The translations under genes and the position numbers were made by a program. The notes under the pieces are model-generated. The model had not been told where the DNA came from, made no database searches, and worked only from the letters and a program-made list of their open reading frames with translations. A stretch of 8,979 nucleotides of DNA from Bacteroidales bacterium (GTDB lineage: Bacteria > Bacteroidota > Bacteroidia > Bacteroidales > Muribaculaceae): the NCBI GenBank assembly GCA_900755985.1, contig CAAEIL010000118.1, positions 1 to 8,979 on the forward strand, in the 5' to 3' direction. This document shows, piece by piece, positions 5,835 to 8,979 of this stretch (position 1 is its first letter; each line of letters opens with the position of its first letter).

Positions 5835-8231
5835 ATGAACAACAAGTCTATAATATCGGCGCTATTGGCCGGCGCAATGACCCTCGCTGCCCCCGCACGC
5901 GATGCCAAAGACATTACCGTCTACATTAACCCCGGACACGGCGGACACAACGGCGCCAACGACCGCAACGTCGTCATCCCACCCTACGAGCTCGGCGACC
6001 CCGAGGGCTACTGGGAATCGAATTCCAACCTCGAAAAAGGTCTTGCGCTGCGCGACATGCTGCAGGCCAAAGGTTACAAAGTGGTCATGTCCCGCGTCAC
6101 CAACACCGAGGACGACGACCTGCCTCTGAGCACCATCGTTTCGCGAGCCAACAGCTCGAATGCCGACATTTTCTTCTCGATACACTCCAATGCCACAGGC
6201 ACTTCGTCGCGCCGCAATGCCCCACTGATGCTCTTCCGAGGCCTCGACTCCGAACCCGAAAATCCCGAGTCGTACGTCGTATGCCAGATTCTCAACAAAC
6301 AACTGCTCGAGAATCAGATAACCTACTGGACCAACAACAACCTCAACATACGCGGAGACTGGTCGTTCTACAACTGGGGCATCGGCGTCGGTCTGGGCGT
6401 ATTGCGCGGACTCAAGGTCACCGGTATGCTCTCCGAAGGCTCGTTCCACGACTACATCCCCGAAACCTATCGCCTGATGAATAAGGAATATTGTTGGCTT
6501 GAGGCATGGCACTTCCGCAAGACCGTCGACGAATACTTCGGCGTCCCGGGCCTCAGCACCGGCGTTGTGTGTGGCCGCATCAGCGACTCACGCATACCCG
6601 CTGACGAATGGTTTATATCATACGGTACCGACAAACTCACCACCGTTCAGAACGCTCTTGTCGAGCTTAAGGACGCCTCAGGTACCGTTATCGACTCGTA
6701 CACAACTGACCCAGTACTCATCAACGGCGTATATCTTTTCAAAGACGTTGCCCCGGGACACTACACCGTCGAGGTCTCCTGCGACACTCATATGTCAGAT
6801 TCGCAAGAAGTCGACGTCACCGCCGACCAGGTCACATACTGCAACATAGCTTTAGCCAAGAAACGTGATTCGGCGCCTGCCGTCGAATGGGCCACCCCGC
6901 AATGGTCCGAAGGCGACCCCGCAGTCCTCTGCAACACGCCTGTAACCATCCAGTTCAACTGGGACATGGACATTCCATCCACCGAGGCCGCTTTCCACAT
7001 TGACCCGCCCGTCGAAGGTACATTCTCATGGGAAGACCTCAACCACCGCCTCGTTTTCAAACCTTCCGGACCTTACACCACCAACACCAAGTACACCGTC
7101 ACCATTGACAAAAGCGCATGTCACGGCGGTCTCGTCCCAATGGAAAATGACTTCACGCTCAGCTTCCTCACCGCCGACCGCAACTTCATGGACATCCTCG
7201 GTTTCTTCCCCTCCGACAACGGCACCGTCCACTACTCCAACGCAGCCATCGAGTTCCGCTTCGACAAACAGCCGGCCCTCACCCAACTGCTCAAACAGAT
7301 TACATGCGTCGATACCAAAGGTCAGAAAGTCGCCCTCAACACCCGTGGCAAGACCAACTCGTCCAAGGATGACCCCTACGGCTGGTTCCGTATTCCCTTC
7401 ACCAAAGACCTTACCGTCGGCGAAAGCTACACCCTGACTCTCAGCGGCGACTTTGCCGACCGCGACGGTCTCACCATCTCCGGTCCCGTCACCGCCACAT
7501 TCACAGCCACCGACGAATCGACCTTCAAAGGTTCTTCGGCTATTATCGACGACATGGGCGACGCCTCGGCTTATGCCCTCAGCGAAGAAGGCTCGGCAAT
7601 GGTCAGCTCGTCGGCTGTCGGCACACACAAAGACCCGCTGTTCGACGCCGCCACACAGTTTACATACGCCTTCGAATCTACCGAAGGGGGAGAAATCCTC
7701 TTCGAACGCTCGGCTCAGGCTCCCGCAATCGTCTCCGGAGGCCAGAACCTTGGCGTTCACGTCTACGGTGACCTCTCGGACAACGAGCTTTATCTTGAAT
7801 TCGCCACCGACATCACCACTCAATATATCAAGGTCTGCGACCTCGACTTCCTGGGCTGGCGTTACTTCTCTGTACCCGCACAGCTCGAGACTCCCGGACA
7901 CCTTACCGGCGTCAAGATTGTCCAGAAAGCCTCACAGCGCTCGGTACGCGGCGTTGTCGCCCTCGATGATATTGTCATCGCACCCGATGCCGGCATCGAC
8001 GACGTCACCGTTTCGTCAGTACGCGTCCACCCCAATCCAGCTTCCGAATACCTCGTAGCCAATGCCGAGACAACAATAATATCGCTCACACTCTACGACA
8101 TGGCCGGAAAAGTCGCCGCCGTTTCTTCGGGCAATGTCCTTAACGTCAGCTCCCTGCCCGAAGGACAATACATTGCCGTAGTACGCACCTCGGCTGCAGC
8201 CTCGTCGCACCACATCGCCATCAGACACTGA
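5835..8231 (+). CDS. Secreted N-acetylmuramoyl-L-alanine amidase (Amidase_3) with Ig-like and jelly-roll domains and T9SS type A tail
   Basis: Predicted 798-aa zinc amidase that cuts the bond between N-acetylmuramic acid and L-alanine in peptidoglycan. After a signal peptide (cut near A21) the Amidase_3 domain spans about 25-230 and keeps the expected residues: H35 in INPGHGGHNG, E61 in YWESNSN, H117 in FFSIHSNA as zinc ligands, and E201 in GMLSEGSFHDY as the likely catalytic glutamate. The domain should therefore be active. Then come a carboxypeptidase-regulatory-like Ig domain (about 240-335), two Big_5-like Ig domains (about 345-450 and 455-560; FNWDMDIPSTEAAF and TVTID...TLSFLT in the first), a jelly-roll-like carbohydrate-binding domain (about 565-715; VYGDLSDNELYLEF, LGWRYFSVP, VALDDIVIAP) and a type IX sorting domain (about 731-798; VHPNPASEYL, LTLYDMAGK, LPEGQYIAVV). 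Homologues are sometimes labelled xanthan lyase; the catalytic domain here is an amidase. The start lies 9 bp after the preceding stop codon. Whether the target is self or foreign wall is not visible. Confidence 0.9.
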   Translation: MNNKSIISALLAGAMTLAAPARDAKDITVYINPGHGGHNGANDRNVVIPPYELGDPEGYWESNSNLEKGLALRDMLQAKGYKVVMSRVTNTEDDDLPLSTIVSRANSSNADIFFSIHSNATGTSSRRNAPLMLFRGLDSEPENPESYVVCQILNKQLLENQITYWTNNNLNIRGDWSFYNWGIGVGLGVLRGLKVTGMLSEGSFHDYIPETYRLMNKEYCWLEAWHFRKTVDEYFGVPGLSTGVVCGRISDSRIPADEWFISYGTDKLTTVQNALVELKDASGTVIDSYTTDPVLINGVYLFKDVAPGHYTVEVSCDTHMSDSQEVDVTADQVTYCNIALAKKRDSAPAVEWATPQWSEGDPAVLCNTPVTIQFNWDMDIPSTEAAFHIDPPVEGTFSWEDLNHRLVFKPSGPYTTNTKYTVTIDKSACHGGLVPMENDFTLSFLTADRNFMDILGFFPSDNGTVHYSNAAIEFRFDKQPALTQLLKQITCVDTKGQKVALNTRGKTNSSKDDPYGWFRIPFTKDLTVGESYTLTLSGDFADRDGLTISGPVTATFTATDESTFKGSSAIIDDMGDASAYALSEEGSAMVSSSAVGTHKDPLFDAATQFTYAFESTEGGEILFERSAQAPAIVSGGQNLGVHVYGDLSDNELYLEFATDITTQYIKVCDLDFLGWRYFSVPAQLETPGHLTGVKIVQKASQRSVRGVVALDDIVIAPDAGIDDVTVSSVRVHPNPASEYLVANAETTIISLTLYDMAGKVAAVSSGNVLNVSSLPEGQYIAVVRTSAAASSHHIAIRH

Positions 8232-8258
8232 CACCTAAGTCCAACAACATAAACAGTT

Positions 8259-8951
8259 ATGAAAAAAACAATCATAATGTCCGGACTGCTTGCGCTGACT
8301 CTCTCAGCGCAGGCAGCCGTCACATTCACAGCTCCCGAGCAGATTCCATACGACGGACAGGCTTTATCCCCCGTCCTCAGCCCAGATGGCTCGCAGATTA
8401 TCGTCGGCGCCATCCATGGTGACTACTTCACGCTCATCAACATCAGCGACGGAGCAACACGCCACTTGGGCACCCGCACGTCGAGCAATCAGGCACCCGC
8501 CTTCGAGCTCGACCGAGCAAAGCCCACAGCCACAGCCGATTACCGCACTATCCGCATCACCGACGGCAAATTTACACGCGAGATTTCGCCCCTGACCGAC
8601 GCCCATTCCTACCTTTGGGCCTCGCTGTCGCCCGACGGCAAACGCCTGCTCTTCACCGAGCCATTCGAGGGCGTATTCGTTGCCGATGCCGACGGCTCCA
8701 ACCCCATGCGCATCGCAGCCAAAGGCGACTTTCCCGCATGGGTCGATGACAACACCGTCGCATACGTCCTGAGTCATGATGACGGTTATGTCATCCTTGA
8801 CGCCGCCGTGATGCTCTGCGACCTCAGCGACATGTCGACAACACGCCTCACCGACCCCGCAACCATTGTCGGCGAATCGTCGGCGGCCGCCGGTACCGTC
8901 GTTTTCACTACCCCCGACGGCAAAATATTCAAGTCTAACGTGCGTCACTGA
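8259..8951 (+). CDS. Exported TolB-like PD40 beta-propeller protein (second paralogue)
   Basis: A 230-aa protein with a signal peptide (MKKTIIMSGLLALTLSAQA) and PD40 repeats: LSPVLSPDGSQIIVGA (near 36-51), YLWASLSPDGKRLLFTE (from 118) and the patch PAWVDDNTVAYV (from 159). It aligns along its whole length with the protein at 5118-5825: the YLW.S.SPD motif begins at residue 118 in both, PAW falls at 159 versus 160, and both end in a TPDGK/TIDGK strand at the C-terminus. Like its paralogue it lacks a lipobox and T9SS tail and is probably periplasmic. It lies 27 bp after the amidase and 6 bp before the next start codon, so it belongs to the same operon. A role as scaffold or glycan- or protein-binding partner of the neighbouring hydrolases is inference; no catalytic residues are evident. 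Confidence 0.82.
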   Translation: MKKTIIMSGLLALTLSAQAAVTFTAPEQIPYDGQALSPVLSPDGSQIIVGAIHGDYFTLINISDGATRHLGTRTSSNQAPAFELDRAKPTATADYRTIRITDGKFTREISPLTDAHSYLWASLSPDGKRLLFTEPFEGVFVADADGSNPMRIAAKGDFPAWVDDNTVAYVLSHDDGYVILDAAVMLCDLSDMSTTRLTDPATIVGESSAAAGTVVFTTPDGKIFKSNVRH

Positions 8952-8957
8952 ACCGCC

Positions 8958-8979
8958 ATGAAAACCATCCATAAAATAA
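8958..8979 (+). CDS. 5' end of a further operon gene (partial, cut by window edge)
   Basis: ATG at 8958 follows the preceding TGA by 6 bp and opens a frame MKTIHKI that stays open to the edge. The basic beginning (K2, H5, K6) fits the n-region of a signal peptide, as in the other operon genes, and the spacing matches theirs. Only seven codons are visible, so no function can be assigned. Confidence 0.5.

Noticed and set aside
7026..7901. 291-codon open frame on the minus strand, antisense to the amidase gene
   Set aside because: It mirrors a gene with strong C-ending codon preference, which removes stops in the antisense frame; its product is a low-complexity Gly/Val/Glu/Asp-rich sequence without domains, and the plus-strand gene is well supported.
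5835..8231. Label as xanthan lyase
   Set aside because: Bacteroidales proteins of this outline often carry that name, but the catalytic motifs seen (H35, E61, H117, E201) are those of Amidase_3 and there is no polysaccharide-lyase fold visible.
1..8979. CRISPR array, tRNA, rRNA or long direct repeats
   Set aside because: No regularly spaced repeats, cloverleaf or ribosomal RNA sequence was found by reading; only short half-sites and hairpins are present.

Overview
The window looks like chromosomal DNA from a member of the Bacteroidota, most likely order Bacteroidales; a gut Muribaculaceae-like lineage is a guess from style only. The evidence is a DnaK with the usual acidic EEVK-type tail, Bacteroidetes-type promoters (TTTG / TAnnTTTG), start codons without Shine-Dalgarno motifs, and large exported proteins ending in type IX secretion (T9SS)-like sorting tails.

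Layout. Bases 1-257 hold the 3' remnant of an IS3-type transposase (minus strand, running off the left edge), a promoter-like pair of boxes reading into it, and a strong intrinsic terminator for dnaK. Bases 258-2159 (minus) are a full-length dnaK. Bases 2160-2609 are a 450-bp divergent intergenic region. It holds a sigma-54-like -24/-12 element facing dnaK, a cluster of TGTCA/TGACA half-sites about 75-110 bp upstream of the predicted dnaK start, three consecutive hairpins that fold best as plus-strand RNA, and a good Bacteroidetes promoter with a leader hairpin facing the plus-strand genes.

Bases 2610-8979 (plus) are a tight operon in which every gene begins with a signal peptide: (1) an 814-aa phosphodiester glycosidase (NAGPA/DUF2233 family) with Ig-like domains and a T9SS-like tail; (2) a 235-aa TolB-like PD40 beta-propeller protein; (3) a 798-aa zinc N-acetylmuramoyl-L-alanine amidase (Amidase_3) with Ig-like and jelly-roll-like domains and a clear T9SS type A tail; (4) a 230-aa PD40 protein paralogous to (2); (5) the first codons of a further gene cut by the right edge. 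Gaps are 63, 9, 27 and 6 bp, with no terminator visible inside.

How they may work together (inference): two large, probably surface-exposed or secreted hydrolases, one for phosphodiester-linked sugars and one for peptidoglycan cross-links to the stem peptide, are each followed by a small, probably periplasmic propeller protein. This fits an exported cell-wall or teichoic-acid/glycan-processing module. I do not recognise the four-gene combination as a described system.
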